Below are positions 1 to 8,818 of a stretch of 64,000 bases of DNA, in pieces. This DNA comes from Streptomyces stelliscabiei. GTDB lineage: Bacteria > Actinomycetota > Actinomycetes > Streptomycetales > Streptomycetaceae. The stretch's first letter is position 1, and every line of letters begins with the position of its first letter. The notes beneath the pieces are model-generated. The model made no database searches and was not told where the DNA came from. It saw only the letters and a program-made list of their open reading frames with translations. The stretch spans positions 9,920,001 to 9,984,000 of the forward strand of contig NZ_JADBGF010000001.1 of NCBI RefSeq assembly GCF_014873495.1, read 5' to 3'. Both the position numbers and the translations under genes were made by a program.

Positions 1-63
1 GGACTCGTCGACCTCATCAGCGGCGGCTCCCAGGGCGGGCCCGGAGCACCCGAGCAGTCCTGA
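1..63 (+). CDS. C-terminal end of an unidentified CDS (partial at window edge)
   Basis: Frame 1 is open from the window edge to a TGA at 61-63, giving about 20 residues ending in APEQS. The codons have G or C in most third positions, as in neighbouring genes. The fragment is too short to identify. It converges on the gap gene, which ends at 145. It could also be a chance open frame. Confidence 0.35.
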   Translation, partial: GLVDLISGGSQGGPGAPEQS

Positions 64-144
64 GCCCGCTCGACCGGTCAACCGGAGCGCCCGAAGGAGT
101 ACTGGCCGACCCGGGCACCGGAGGTGGGTCCTCCCCGCGTCCGG

Positions 145-1143
145 TCAGCCGGTGGCGAGGAGTTCGAGCGTGTCGATCACGCGGTTCGAGAAACCCCACT
201 CGTTGTCGTACCAGGCGACCACCTTGATGTGGCGGCCGTCGACGCGGGTGAGGTCCGAGTCGAAGATCGACGAGGCGGGATTGCCCGTGATGTCGGAGGA
301 CACGAGCGGGTCGTCCGAGTACTCCAGGACACCGGCGAGCGGCCCCTGGGCCGCGGCGCGGTAGGCCGCGAGCACCTGGTCGCGCGTCACGTCGCGGGCG
401 ACGGTCGTGTTGAGTTCGACGATCGAGCCCACCGGCACCGGTACGCGGATCGAGTCGCCCGACAGCTTGCCTTCGAGGTTCGGCAGCACCAGGCCGATGG
501 CCTTGGCGGCACCGGTCGTCGTCGGCACGATGTTGACGCCGGCGGCCCGGGCGCGACGGGCGTCGCGGTGCGGTCCGTCCTGGAGGTTCTGCTCCTGGGT
601 GTAGGCGTGCACGGTCGTCATGAACCCGTGCTCGATGCCGGCCAGTTCGTCCAGGACCTTGGCCAGGGGCGCGAGTGCGTTGGTGGTGCAGGAGGCGTTG
701 GAGACGACCGTGTGCAGGTCCGGGTCGTAGGCGTCGGTGTTGACCCCGAACGCGAGGGTGACGTCGGCGCCGTCCGACGGCGCGCTGACGAGAACCTTGC
801 GGGCGCCCGCGTCGAGATGGGCGCGGGCGGCCTTCGCCGAGGTGAAGCGGCCGGTCGCCTCCAGGACGATGTCGACGCCGAGTTCGGCCCACGGCAGCTG
901 CGCCGGCTCACGCTCGGCGAGCACCGTGATCCGGCGGCCGTCCACGACGAGGGCGTTGCCGTCGACGGTCACCGGGCGTCCGAGGCGGCCGGCCGTCGAG
1001 TCGTAGGCGAGCAGCCGGGCGAGTGTGGCGGGCTCGGTGAGGTCGTTGACGGCGACGATCTCCAGGGTGCTGTCACGCTCCAGCAGTGCGCGCAGCACAT
1101 TGCGTCCGATGCGGCCGAATCCGTTGATGGCGATGCGAGTCAT
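145..1143 (-). CDS. gap: Type I glyceraldehyde-3-phosphate dehydrogenase
   Basis: Catalyses oxidative phosphorylation of glyceraldehyde-3-phosphate with NAD in cytosolic glycolysis. The 332-residue protein has the normal family length. The N-terminal nucleotide-binding motif NGFGRIGRN lies at residues 7-14, and an Asn-Asp pair ends the second beta strand near residue 33, which favours NAD. The active-site SNASCTTN places the catalytic Cys at 152, with the His partner near 179 in TTVHAYT. The C-terminal WYDNEWGFSNR signature is intact. The ATG at 1143 follows AAGGGA at normal spacing; the open frame runs further upstream only through tandem repeats. It is monocistronic. Streptomyces usually have more than one gap copy, so this may not be the main glycolytic one. 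Confidence 0.96.
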   Translation of the reverse strand: MTRIAINGFGRIGRNVLRALLERDSTLEIVAVNDLTEPATLARLLAYDSTAGRLGRPVTVDGNALVVDGRRITVLAEREPAQLPWAELGVDIVLEATGRFTSAKAARAHLDAGARKVLVSAPSDGADVTLAFGVNTDAYDPDLHTVVSNASCTTNALAPLAKVLDELAGIEHGFMTTVHAYTQEQNLQDGPHRDARRARAAGVNIVPTTTGAAKAIGLVLPNLEGKLSGDSIRVPVPVGSIVELNTTVARDVTRDQVLAAYRAAAQGPLAGVLEYSDDPLVSSDITGNPASSIFDSDLTRVDGRHIKVVAWYDNEWGFSNRVIDTLELLATG

Positions 1144-1240
1144 GTGTGGTGTCCCTTCCCTTCGCCACACAAGGCTCGCCCGCGGCTCACCTCGCTGACA
1201 GTGGCGGGATCGCCATGGTTCACAAGGATCGCGCCACGGC

Positions 1241-1324
1241 CACGGTTCCGCGACGGCCACGGTCCGCGCACGGTTCCGCGACGGCCACGGTCCGCGCACG
1301 GTTCCGCCACGGCCACGGTCCCGC
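1241..1324. repeat. 28-bp tandem repeat, three copies
   Basis: Copies begin at 1241, 1269 and 1297. The first two are identical over 28 bp (CACGGTTCCGCGACGGCCAC followed by GGTCCGCG). The third has a few substitutions. The array sits between the gap start codon (1143) and the AraC-type gene stop (1340), so it lies in the gap leader or promoter region. No protein role is inferred, although the repeats keep several frames open. Confidence 0.85.
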
Positions 1325-1339
1325 CACGACCAGGGTTCA

Positions 1340-2296
1340 TCACGTGCCGCGGGTGAAGGTGCGTCGGTACTCGCTCGGGGTGGTGCCCAGGATGTGCTGG
1401 AAGTGCAGGCGGAGGTTCGCGCCGGTGCCGAGACCGACGTCGGCGGCGATCTGTTCGACACTGCGCTCGGAGCGCTCCAGCAGTTCGCGGGACAGGTCGA
1501 TGCGGGCGCGCATCACCCACTGCATCGGCGTGTAGCCGGTCTCCTCGACGAAGCGCCGGGAGAACGTGCGCGCCGAGACGCCCGCCTGCCGCGCCAGGGT
1601 GTCGAGGCTGAGGGGCTCTCCGAGGCGGTGCAGCGCCCACTCGCGAGTGGCGGCGAACCGCTCACCGAGCGGCTCGGGGACGCTGCGCGGCACGTACTGG
1701 GCCTGGCCGCCGCTGCGGTACGGGGCCGCGACCAGGCGGCGGGCCGCGTGGTTGGACGCGGCCACTCCGAGGTCGCCGCGCAGGATGTGCAGGCAGAGGT
1801 CGATGCCGGAGGCGGCGCCGGCCGAGGTGAGCACGCTGCCCTCGTCGACGAACAGCACGTTCTCGTCGACCTGGACCAGCGGATGCCTGGCCATGAGCGC
1901 ACGCGTGTAGTGCCAGTGCGTCGTGGCGCGTCGGCCGTCGAGCAGACCCGTGGCGGCGAGCGCGAAGGCGCCCGTGGAGATGGCGGCGAGCCGCGCGCCC
2001 CGGGCGTGGGCCGCGACCAGCGCGTCGACCACGGCCTGGGGCGGTTCGTCGCGGTCCGGATGCCGGTAGCCGGGCACGAAGACGATGTCGGCCCACGCGA
2101 GCGTGTCGAGGCCGTGCGCGACGGCGTACGACAGGCCGTCGCCGCCGGTCACGAGGCCGGGTGCCGCCCCGCACACCCGTACCTCGTACGGCATGCTCGC
2201 GCGGGTCGTGAAGACCTGTGCGGGAATGCCGACATCGAGCGGCTTGGCACCTTCGAGCACGAGGACGGCGACGCGATGCAGGGGGGCGGCTGGCAT
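1340..2296 (-). CDS. GlxA-like AraC-family regulator with DJ-1/PfpI domain
   Basis: Transcription factor of about 318 residues. Residues about 8-170 form a DJ-1/PfpI (class I glutamine amidotransferase-like) domain, recognisable from VAVLVLEGAKPLDVGIPAQVF near the start and the TGAFALAATGLLDGRRATTHW region. A tandem AraC helix-turn-helix follows at about 215-312 (LDTLARQAGVSARTFSRRF, then VGLGTGANLRLHFQHILGTTPSEYRRTF). The ATG at 2296 begins the domain directly, but no good ribosome site precedes it and an upstream in-frame ATG at 2350 is possible. In this family the DJ-1 domain is thought to sense a small ligand; the ligand here is unknown. It lies downstream of nothing obvious and just upstream of gap, on the same strand. 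Confidence 0.9.
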   Translation of the reverse strand: MPAAPLHRVAVLVLEGAKPLDVGIPAQVFTTRASMPYEVRVCGAAPGLVTGGDGLSYAVAHGLDTLAWADIVFVPGYRHPDRDEPPQAVVDALVAAHARGARLAAISTGAFALAATGLLDGRRATTHWHYTRALMARHPLVQVDENVLFVDEGSVLTSAGAASGIDLCLHILRGDLGVAASNHAARRLVAAPYRSGGQAQYVPRSVPEPLGERFAATREWALHRLGEPLSLDTLARQAGVSARTFSRRFVEETGYTPMQWVMRARIDLSRELLERSERSVEQIAADVGLGTGANLRLHFQHILGTTPSEYRRTFTRGT

Positions 2297-2491
2297 GGGG
2301 GAGAGGCTACGCGGGGCGCGACGGGGACCTCGCGACTGCGGACACGGCACCGCGACGGCCGGCGTGCGGGCGAACCGTCATGATCCCAACGCCCGCCGTG
2401 ACCCCCACCTGCGCTGCGGACCCTCCCCCTGCGCGGAGGCCAGCGGGCACATGGGGCCGGCTCAGCGCGCGCGGGGCCAGGCCGGCACCGC

Positions 2492-2857
2492 TCAGGTGCG
2501 AGGGCGCGCCCCTGGCTCTTGCTGCTGACCCGATGCCCGCCCAAGCTCGGCTGCGGCTGCGGCTGCTGCTGCCTCTTCCTCCGACTGAGGCGCTGCCGAG
2601 GAATCGCTCCGCCGAGCGGAAACCACGGCGCGCAACCCCGAGTTGAGCAGCATTCTGAGGGCGGCGGTCGCCGCGGTGATGGTCAGGGTCGTCCACGACG
2701 GATCCGCGGCGAGCCGTATCAGCACCGCTGCCAGGAGGAAGTCGGTCAGCAGGGCGACCGGGGGTCGCACGCGCCGCAGGCGTACCCCGGCGCAGGCGGC
2801 GGCGATCAATCCGAGCAGCGTCACCAGCAGGGCCGCCTGGTGCAGCACCGCTGTCAT
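2492..2857 (-). CDS. Small membrane protein coupled to the DUF1622-type gene
   Basis: A 121-residue protein with two or three hydrophobic segments: LVTLLGLIAAACAGV near residues 8-22, LLTDFLLAAVLIRLAA near 36-51, and a helix near 60-75. An Ala/Glu-rich, low-complexity tail of about 40 residues follows. Its ATG overlaps the TGA of the upstream gene (ATGA at 2854-2857), so translation is probably coupled and the two proteins may act together at the membrane. I do not recognise the family. Confidence 0.75.
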   Translation of the reverse strand: MTAVLHQAALLVTLLGLIAAACAGVRLRRVRPPVALLTDFLLAAVLIRLAADPSWTTLTITAATAALRMLLNSGLRAVVSARRSDSSAAPQSEEEAAAAAAAAELGRASGQQQEPGARPRT

Positions 2858-3318
2858 CCGAGGGCCGCCGGGTTCGCGGCGGGCCCCTTGTCCGGTGTCC
2901 GCTCGACCTCCTCGCGCTCCTTCTCGATCTCCTTGCCGAGGAAATAGTTCAGGGCGGTCCGGATGGCGGCGATCGCGGCCAGCTGTCCGATCTCCGTGTA
3001 CGTCGGCGCGACGGCCGTCCGCAGGATGTCCCCCGCCAACTGGAACTCGAGCCCCAGCGTGAGGAACCGTCCCAGGGACAGCCGAATCCGATTGAACTCG
3101 AACTGCGGCTCCCGCACACCGGTACGGGGCGACCGGATCCACAGCACGGCGCTCTTCAAGAGCTGCCCGAACGCCCACAGCGCGCCGAAGAAGATGACGA
3201 GCGCACCGGCGAACTCCACCAGATGCACCATCGTGTCGACGACTTCCTTCAACGTCGACTCCGGGAGCAGATACCCGGCCGCGACGACCCTGTTGTCGTC
3301 CCGCATCACATCCACCAC
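2854..3318 (-). CDS. DUF1622-like membrane protein
   Basis: A 154-residue protein. A hydrophobic segment at about 30-50 (EFAGALVIFFGALWAFGQLL) is followed by a basic loop, then LGRFLTLGLEFQLAGDILRT and an IGQLAAIAAIRTALNYFLGKEIEKE segment. This arrangement matches my recollection of the DUF1622 family, whose function is unknown. The GTG start at 3318 has AAGGAG six bases upstream, so it was preferred over the internal ATG at 3306. The stop overlaps the next gene by ATGA, giving a two-gene operon. Confidence 0.85.
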   Translation of the reverse strand: MVDVMRDDNRVVAAGYLLPESTLKEVVDTMVHLVEFAGALVIFFGALWAFGQLLKSAVLWIRSPRTGVREPQFEFNRIRLSLGRFLTLGLEFQLAGDILRTAVAPTYTEIGQLAAIAAIRTALNYFLGKEIEKEREEVERTPDKGPAANPAALG

Positions 3319-3636
3319 ACGTCACTCCTTGCTTCCCTTGCTTCGAGAACACGTGTCGCACGAAAAGCACGCGGATCACGTCACCGACACCGCCGACGTG
3401 ATCCGAGTACCCGGCGAAGGCGAGGTCAGATGGTGGTGTCGTGCGCGTCCGGGTTCCCCGCATACACGGCCTCTACGGGGCGCGTCCCCGCGCGACGGAC
3501 CCACGCCAACGCCGTGGGCGCCCGCCTCCACCGAGGCTTCACGGCTGGGAGTTGGGTGTCGTTCGCGGTCCGGCTACTGCCCTGTGGCGTGTGTCGGTCG
3601 GCCTTCCGTTCCCCGCCGGAGCTGCACGACCGGGCC
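3319..3636. other. Intergenic stretch between the membrane-protein operon and the aldo/keto reductase
   Basis: About 318 bases holding the promoter region of the DUF1622-type operon. I see no convincing ORF, hairpin or repeat. Frames open here are shadows without homologous-looking motifs. Confidence 0.5.
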
Positions 3637-4476
3637 CTATGCCGAGCGGGCCAGCCGGTCGAGGCGATCGCGGTGGGCCTGGGTCAGCTGGACGCCTTCC
3701 GCGGCGAGGTTCTCCTCAAGGTGGTCGATCCGGGCGGTGCCGGGGATCGGGAGAATGACCGGTGAACGGCTGAGGAGCCAGGCGAGGGCGACCTGCGTGG
3801 GCGTGGCGCCGGTCTCGGACGCCACGGCGGCGACCTCCGCCCTCGTCCCGGACTCCCCCCAGGCGACAGGGCGCCATGGCAGGAACGCGATCCCCGCCGT
3901 CTCGCAGGCCCGGAGTACGGGCTCGTGCTCACGATCGAGCAGGTTGTAGCGGTTCTGCACGCTCGCGATGTCCACGATCTCCCGTGCCGCCCCGAGCTCG
4001 TCGACGGTTACCTCGGACAGCCCGATCCGGCCGATTTTGCCCTCGCTCCGCAGGTCCAGCAGCGTCCCGAGCTGGTCGGCGAGCGGCGTCCCGGGATCGA
4101 TACGGTGCAACTGCAGCAGTTCGATACGCTGCAGGCCCAGTCGGCGCAGAGCCTGCTCGACCTGAGTGCGCAGAACAGCGGGCCGCCCGTCGAGTTTCCA
4201 CTCGCCGGAGGGGCCCGAGCGCGCGACGCCGACCTTGGTGGTGACGAGCAGCTCGTCCGGATAGGGGCGCAGGGCCTCGGCTATCAGTTCCTCGTTGGCG
4301 CCCCCACCGTACAGATAGGCGGTGTCGATGAGTGTGACGCCCAGCTCGACGGCCCGCCGGACGACCGCGGAGGAGTTCTCACGGGCCGGGCGTGGCTCCG
4401 CCGGCAAGTGCATGGCCCCGAAGCCGAGCCGCCGTACGGTGAGGTCCCCGCCGATACGGAACGTAGCCGGTGTCAC
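3637..4476 (-). CDS. Aldo/keto reductase
   Basis: Probable NADPH-dependent reductase of aldehydes or ketones, about 279 residues, TIM-barrel fold. The catalytic Asp and Tyr are in LIDTAYLYGGGANEELI near residues 50-66, Lys in TTKVGVAR near 80, and His in LQLHRIDPG near 125. The NADPH-binding loop near the C terminus (ILPIPGTARIDHLEENLAA) is intact. I chose GTG 4476 because GGGGAGA lies about seven bases upstream; an ATG at 4491 is in frame but has poor spacing. It is divergent from the metallo-beta-lactamase-fold gene across the heptamer array. The physiological substrate is unknown. Confidence 0.9.
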   Translation of the reverse strand: MTPATFRIGGDLTVRRLGFGAMHLPAEPRPARENSSAVVRRAVELGVTLIDTAYLYGGGANEELIAEALRPYPDELLVTTKVGVARSGPSGEWKLDGRPAVLRTQVEQALRRLGLQRIELLQLHRIDPGTPLADQLGTLLDLRSEGKIGRIGLSEVTVDELGAAREIVDIASVQNRYNLLDREHEPVLRACETAGIAFLPWRPVAWGESGTRAEVAAVASETGATPTQVALAWLLSRSPVILPIPGTARIDHLEENLAAEGVQLTQAHRDRLDRLARSA

Positions 4477-4571
4477 GTGCTGTCTCCCCATCCTCAAGGG
4501 GCGAAGCTAGCACCGCAGTTGGCCCACATCGCGGTTCACTGACAAAGATCGGCCACGGGCTGGAACAGCGG

Positions 4572-4655
4572 CCGCAGACCGCAGACCGCAGACCGCAGAC
4601 CGCAGACCGCAGACCGCAGACCGCAGACCGCAGACCGCAGACCGCAGACCGCAGA
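4572..4655. repeat. Heptanucleotide tandem array (CCGCAGA), 12 perfect copies
   Basis: CCGCAGA is repeated exactly 12 times without a mismatch and is followed by two copies of the variant CCGTGGG (4656-4669). The array lies between divergent genes, about 95 bases upstream of the aldo/keto reductase start and about 105 bases upstream of the metallo-beta-lactamase-fold gene. Perfect simple repeats of this length are prone to slipped-strand copy-number change. A seven-base unit would alter both promoter spacing and any reading frame across it. Confidence 0.95.
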
Positions 4656-4762
4656 CCGTGGGCCGTGGGCAGAGAGGTGCGGACTGAGCTGGAGGAGGCT
4701 GAGGCGATGACTTTCGCCGCACCCCGCTGTCTCAGCACCGTAGTCGACCGTGAGGAGTGGAG

Positions 4763-5536
4763 ATGGGCGAGCTGACACAGGTGGCCGACGGCGTCTGGGT
4801 GCGCCAGAGCGAGTGGGCGTGGAGCAACTCCATCGCGGTGCGCGCCGAGGAGGGGATGATCCTGATCGATCCCGGCATCAACGGCTCCGAGTTGCAGCAG
4901 CTGGCCGATGCCGTGGAGCGGCTCGGCATCCCGGTGGTCGCCGGGTTCTGCACCCATCCCCACTGGGATCATCTGCTCTGGCATTCCCGGTTCGGCGACG
5001 TGCCGCGTTATGCCACCCCGGCCGCCGCCCAAGTCGCCGCTGGGGTCCGGGAGAGGGCGCAGGCGATGGCGGCGGAGAGCGCGTCCGGCATCCCTCTTGA
5101 GCTGGTCGGGCTCATCACCCCGCTGCCCGCGGACGGTGGAGCGATGCCGGGCGAGATCATCGAGCATCGGGCGCACGCCGTCGGCCACGCCGCGATCCTC
5201 CTCGCGGACCGTGGCGTCCTGCTCGCCGGCGACGTGCTCTCCGACGCCCTGATCCCGCTCCTGGACGTTCGTCAGGACGATCAGGTGGGCGCCTACGAGG
5301 CGGCACTCGACCGGCTGGCCGAGGCGGCCCGGCATGCCGATGTCGTGGTCCCCGGTCATGGAGCCGTGGCCGAGGGCCCTGAGGTGGCGGCCCGTCTCGC
5401 CGCCGACCGGGCCTACATCGACGCGCTGCGGCGAGGAGAGGAACCTGCCGACGGGCGTCTGGGGCCGCACGCGGACTGGCTCCAGGGCCCCCACCGGTCG
5501 AACCAGGAACAGGCCCGCCGAAGCGGTAGGACCTAG
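4763..5536 (+). CDS. Metallo-beta-lactamase-fold hydrolase
   Basis: A 257-residue protein with the full set of MBL metal ligands: HPHWDH at residues 65-70, a His in HAVGHAAI, the bridging Asp in LLAGDVLSD and the last His in VVPGHGAV. The sequence resembles hydroxyacylglutathione-hydrolase or lactonase-type members rather than an antibiotic-resistance beta-lactamase, and no signal peptide is present. The ATG at 4763 is preceded by GAGGAG at five bases. An in-frame GTG at 4757 overlaps that ribosome site and was rejected. The substrate cannot be read from the sequence. Confidence 0.9.
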   Translation: MGELTQVADGVWVRQSEWAWSNSIAVRAEEGMILIDPGINGSELQQLADAVERLGIPVVAGFCTHPHWDHLLWHSRFGDVPRYATPAAAQVAAGVRERAQAMAAESASGIPLELVGLITPLPADGGAMPGEIIEHRAHAVGHAAILLADRGVLLAGDVLSDALIPLLDVRQDDQVGAYEAALDRLAEAARHADVVVPGHGAVAEGPEVAARLAADRAYIDALRRGEEPADGRLGPHADWLQGPHRSNQEQARRSGRT

Positions 5537-5581
5537 GCTGAACTGTGGCTGACTGACAGGGGCGTCGAGGGGGAGTTGAGC

Positions 5582-5938
5582 ATGGGCAACTGGGTCGTGA
5601 TCGCGCAGTACTCCCACGGCGAGATGTACCGGACCGAGTTCATCTGCCGGGGGAAGGACACGAAGGACCAGGCGCTGGAGGCACTCCGTGGTGCCCTGCG
5701 CACGTACTTGCCGAGCAAGAACATCATCGAGAAGCGGCGGCACGTGTACCGCTTCGCCGACCAGGAGTCGTACCTGGTGGTGATCAAAGGCAAGCTGACG
5801 GAGTGGGAGTGCGTCCTGCGCGTGGCGGAGCTGGTCTCGGACTCGGCCGATCCGGCCGTCGCCAAGCGGGCGCGGTGGGACGACGGCGCGAGAGCGGTGG
5901 ATGACGGGCCGCAGGACCAGATCCCGCCCAGACACTGA
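5582..5938 (+). CDS. Uncharacterised small protein
   Basis: A protein of about 118 residues without signal peptide or membrane segment. It begins MGNWVVIAQYSHGEMYRTEFICRG, followed by a mixed alpha/beta pattern and a charged, low-complexity C-terminal tail. GC bias at the third position and a GGGGAG site upstream of the ATG support a real gene. It follows the MBL gene by 45 bases on the same strand. I do not recognise the family. Confidence 0.7.
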   Translation: MGNWVVIAQYSHGEMYRTEFICRGKDTKDQALEALRGALRTYLPSKNIIEKRRHVYRFADQESYLVVIKGKLTEWECVLRVAELVSDSADPAVAKRARWDDGARAVDDGPQDQIPPRH

Positions 5939-6081
5939 CCGGCGGACCGGATGCGACTCCGGACACTGACCGGCGAACCGGACGCGACTCCGGGCCCATG
6001 GCCGGCCGGCGCATCACGAGCCGTCGTAAGGACCGTCCAAGTCGGCTCCGTACGGGGTGAGTTGTGGCAGGATCCCATGGC

Positions 6082-7491
6082 ATGTCGCTGTCGGTCATGT
6101 GGTCGCGCACGTCCGGTCGTCGTCTGACGGGTGTCCTGCTGGTGCCGCTGGTGCTGCTCGCGCAGCTCCTCGCGGTGGGGCCGGGTGCGCGCGAGGCCGG
6201 CGCGTCGACCGGACCGGGAGCGGCCAGGGCCGCGGCGCCGGATCGCGCACGCTACGACGTGTCCCTGCGCTCCGACACCGACGGCAGTCACTGGACGGGA
6301 CGGCAGCGGGTGTCGTTCCGCAACGCCTCCCGTCAGCCGTTGCGGGAGGTGTATCTACGTCTGTGGGGCAACGGCGAGGACGGGTGCGGCACGCCGGGCG
6401 CGCCGTCGCCCGTCACCGTCTCGCACGTCACCGGCGGCACGCCGGAACGGCTCTCCGTGCGGTGCACGGCTCTGCGCATCGCCCTGCCCAGGCCGCTCGG
6501 ACGCGGCGAGAGGGCGTCCGTCGCCTTCGACGTCTCCCTCGCCGTGCCCGACCGCAACGCGCGCTTCGGCCGCGAGGGTGCCCACCGCTTCCTCGGCAAC
6601 GCCCTCCCCGTGCTCGCCGTGCACGACACGCGAGGGTGGCACCTCGATCCGTACGTGTCCCTCGGAGAGAGTTTCTACGCGCTGACGAGCGACTTCCGGG
6701 TCCGCCTCGACCACCCGTCGGCCCTGAAGGTGCCGGCGACCGGCCGCACCCGGGCCCTCCCCGCCGGCCACGGCCGTACGGTGACGCTGAGCGTCGCACA
6801 CCGCGTGCGGGACTTCGCGTGGGCGGCGGGCCCGTTCCGCACGGCGACGCAGACCACGCCCGGGGGCGTCCGCGTGAAGTCGTACTGGGGGACCGACACA
6901 CCGGCCGAGGGAGTGCGCCTCAACCGTGCGGACGCCGTCACCGCGATCGACCGCTTCGGCAGGGAGTTCGGCCGCTACCCGTACGGCGAGATCGACCTCG
7001 TGATGACCAGTCAGTTCGGCGGCGGCATGGAGTACCCCGGTCTGGTCCTGGTCGGTACCACCGAAGAGGGCGGCGCCGTCGTGCACGAGGTGGCGCACCA
7101 GTGGTGGTACGGCATCATCGGCAACGACGAGTACGCCTCACCGTGGCTGGACGAGAGCTTCGCGCAGTACGCCAATGCCCGCTTCTACGGGTGGGAGACG
7201 CGCGACTGCTGGTCGGACGTCTCCTGGCCGGACGACAGCACCATGCTGACGAACTCGATGGGCTACTGGTCCCGGCATCGCGGTGACTACCACCTCGTCT
7301 ACACGGCCGGGCCCTGCGCCCTGGCCGACCTGGAACGCACCCTGGGCGCCCGCACCATGGCCCGCCTGCTCAAGCGGTACGCCCATGACCACTGGTACGG
7401 CGTCTCCACCACGGCCGCCTTCAAGAAAGCCGCGCAGGCGATGACGGACGAAAACCTCGGCCCGTTCTGGGAGACCCACCGCATCCGGTGA
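6082..7491 (+). CDS. Secreted M1-like zinc metallopeptidase
   Basis: About 469 residues. A basic N terminus and a hydrophobic stretch (LLVPLVLLAQLLAV) form a signal peptide with an Ala-rich end, so the enzyme is exported. A beta-rich M1 N-terminal domain is followed by the GGMEYPG substrate-binding motif and HEVAHQWW at residues 335-342. The third zinc ligand Glu is at 358 in WLDESFAQY, the exact HExxH-x18-E spacing of gluzincins. The protein is shorter than classical aminopeptidase N (about 850) because it lacks the C-terminal helical domains. The start is uncertain; a GTG at 6064 is also in frame. It probably trims extracellular peptides. Confidence 0.9.
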   Translation: MSLSVMWSRTSGRRLTGVLLVPLVLLAQLLAVGPGAREAGASTGPGAARAAAPDRARYDVSLRSDTDGSHWTGRQRVSFRNASRQPLREVYLRLWGNGEDGCGTPGAPSPVTVSHVTGGTPERLSVRCTALRIALPRPLGRGERASVAFDVSLAVPDRNARFGREGAHRFLGNALPVLAVHDTRGWHLDPYVSLGESFYALTSDFRVRLDHPSALKVPATGRTRALPAGHGRTVTLSVAHRVRDFAWAAGPFRTATQTTPGGVRVKSYWGTDTPAEGVRLNRADAVTAIDRFGREFGRYPYGEIDLVMTSQFGGGMEYPGLVLVGTTEEGGAVVHEVAHQWWYGIIGNDEYASPWLDESFAQYANARFYGWETRDCWSDVSWPDDSTMLTNSMGYWSRHRGDYHLVYTAGPCALADLERTLGARTMARLLKRYAHDHWYGVSTTAAFKKAAQAMTDENLGPFWETHRIR

Positions 7492-7613
7492 GGACGCGCG
7501 AACGGCGCGCCGCCGGGCCGAGCCGATTCCCCACGGGGAAGCGGGAGAGGCGAGGCGACTGGGTGCAGGAGGGGGAGGCGGGCTGGTCGAAAGCCTCTGG
7601 CAGACTTCGCGAC

Positions 7614-8156
7614 ATGGGACTGTTCAAGCGAACCAGGAAGTCCGAGAGTGCTGCTCAAACCGGGGATCGGGCTGACCTGAGCACGCTGGTGCTGCAGGGC
7701 GAGGACATGATCGACCAGCTGGCTCACGCGCACATGTCCTGGGGTCTGGGCTCGGCGGACCGCTGGGGCCTGGATCAGCGAACCGGCCTCATCACCTGGA
7801 CTTTCGCCGACAGGATCGCGACGGCACCCGCACAGATCCTCGGCAGTTTCAGCCCCACCTCGGGCTCCTGGCTGTGGGCGTGGGCGAACGAGAGCATCCT
7901 CCCCGAGATGAGCCGCGACGCCCGAAGCGTTCGGGAGTGGGCGCAGGCCCATGGCCATGCCGCCCTCACCCAGCCGAAGATCGACGCGGACGAGGAGGCC
8001 GCGGTGACCCTCGCGGCCCTGGCCGTCCGGATCACCGAGGCGACCGGCTTCTATCGGGGCCCCGGAGCCAACTCCGTCGCCATCATCACGTTCGGTCCGG
8101 TCACCCTCACCGCCGAGGACGGCAGCACGTCCACGTTCGACGTCCATGTCGACTAG
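7614..8156 (+). CDS. DUF6882-like uncharacterised protein
   Basis: A 180-residue cytosolic protein. Tryptophan-rich segments (TGLITWTFADRIATAPAQIL, then GSWLWAWANESILPEM) and a TEATGFYRGPGANSV motif near the end match my recollection of the DUF6882 family of actinobacteria, whose function is unknown. I chose the ATG at 7614 because the conserved region begins there (MGLFKRTRKSES); earlier codons in frame give low-complexity sequence. It is close to the next gene on the same strand, with a 50-base gap. Confidence 0.75.
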   Translation: MGLFKRTRKSESAAQTGDRADLSTLVLQGEDMIDQLAHAHMSWGLGSADRWGLDQRTGLITWTFADRIATAPAQILGSFSPTSGSWLWAWANESILPEMSRDARSVREWAQAHGHAALTQPKIDADEEAAVTLAALAVRITEATGFYRGPGANSVAIITFGPVTLTAEDGSTSTFDVHVD

Positions 8157-8206
8157 CGTCGTCGACGCCGTACGGCAGGATGCGCGTACGTGCGGGGGAG
8201 GGGATC

Positions 8207-8818
8207 GTGGTGGGGATCGGATACAAGACGTCCTGGCTGGCCGTGCCCGACGGTGACAACGGGCAGGTCGCCGACGCGCTGGGGTTGCACACGAGGGTGA
8301 CCATGGACTGGGAGGCGGGGACGGAAGCGGCCTACCGGCGAGGCGTCTTCGTGGCCTCCCCCGTGGACGGCTGGACGCTGGCTCACGGCCGGATTCACCT
8401 CGAAGCCGGAATCGAGGACGGCGGTCCGTCCCTCCTGTCCTGGCTTCGGTCACTGGGCTCGCACCTGGGCGACTTCCAGTACTTCCGCACTGATCGCATC
8501 GGCGAGTTCCACGCCTGGGCGAGAGTGGAGGCCGACCGGGTCGTCCGCGCCTACGTCTATGACAGCTCAGCCGGTGACGTGCCCCTGCGCATCGGTGAGC
8601 CGACCGACATCGAGCGCCGACTCGGTGTCGGAATCAGAGGTGCGGAAGAGGGCATGGCGTCCTGGAGCGAATCCGAATGGGACGACTGGTACGCCGCCAT
8701 GCCGTACGAGCGGCACGTCATGGCCATCGCCAAGGACTGGGGAATATGTCCTCCCGAAATCCCGGAAGCGCCACCTGGGGGCAACGGCATCTACGGCCTT
8801 CCGCCTGGAGTCGAGTGA
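8207..8818 (+). CDS. Uncharacterised protein
   Basis: About 203 residues. It begins VVGIGYKTSWLAVP and contains aromatic-rich segments (FQYFRTDRIGEFHAWARVEADRVVRAYVY, from which only the general pattern is used). The end is proline/glycine-rich (GIYGLPPGVE). The GTG at 8207 follows a GGGGGAGGGG tract; an ATG at 8180 is in frame but has no spacing from its AGG. It has no signal peptide or membrane helix. The family was not recognised. Its position next to the DUF6882-like gene suggests co-transcription. Confidence 0.65.
   Translation: MVGIGYKTSWLAVPDGDNGQVADALGLHTRVTMDWEAGTEAAYRRGVFVASPVDGWTLAHGRIHLEAGIEDGGPSLLSWLRSLGSHLGDFQYFRTDRIGEFHAWARVEADRVVRAYVYDSSAGDVPLRIGEPTDIERRLGVGIRGAEEGMASWSESEWDDWYAAMPYERHVMAIAKDWGICPPEIPEAPPGGNGIYGLPPGVE

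Noticed and set aside
4470..4775. A plus-strand ORF through the heptamer array encoding RPQTAD repeats
   Set aside because: Any frame across a perfect 7-bp repeat with no stop gives a 7-residue repeat. There is no ribosome site or homologous flank.
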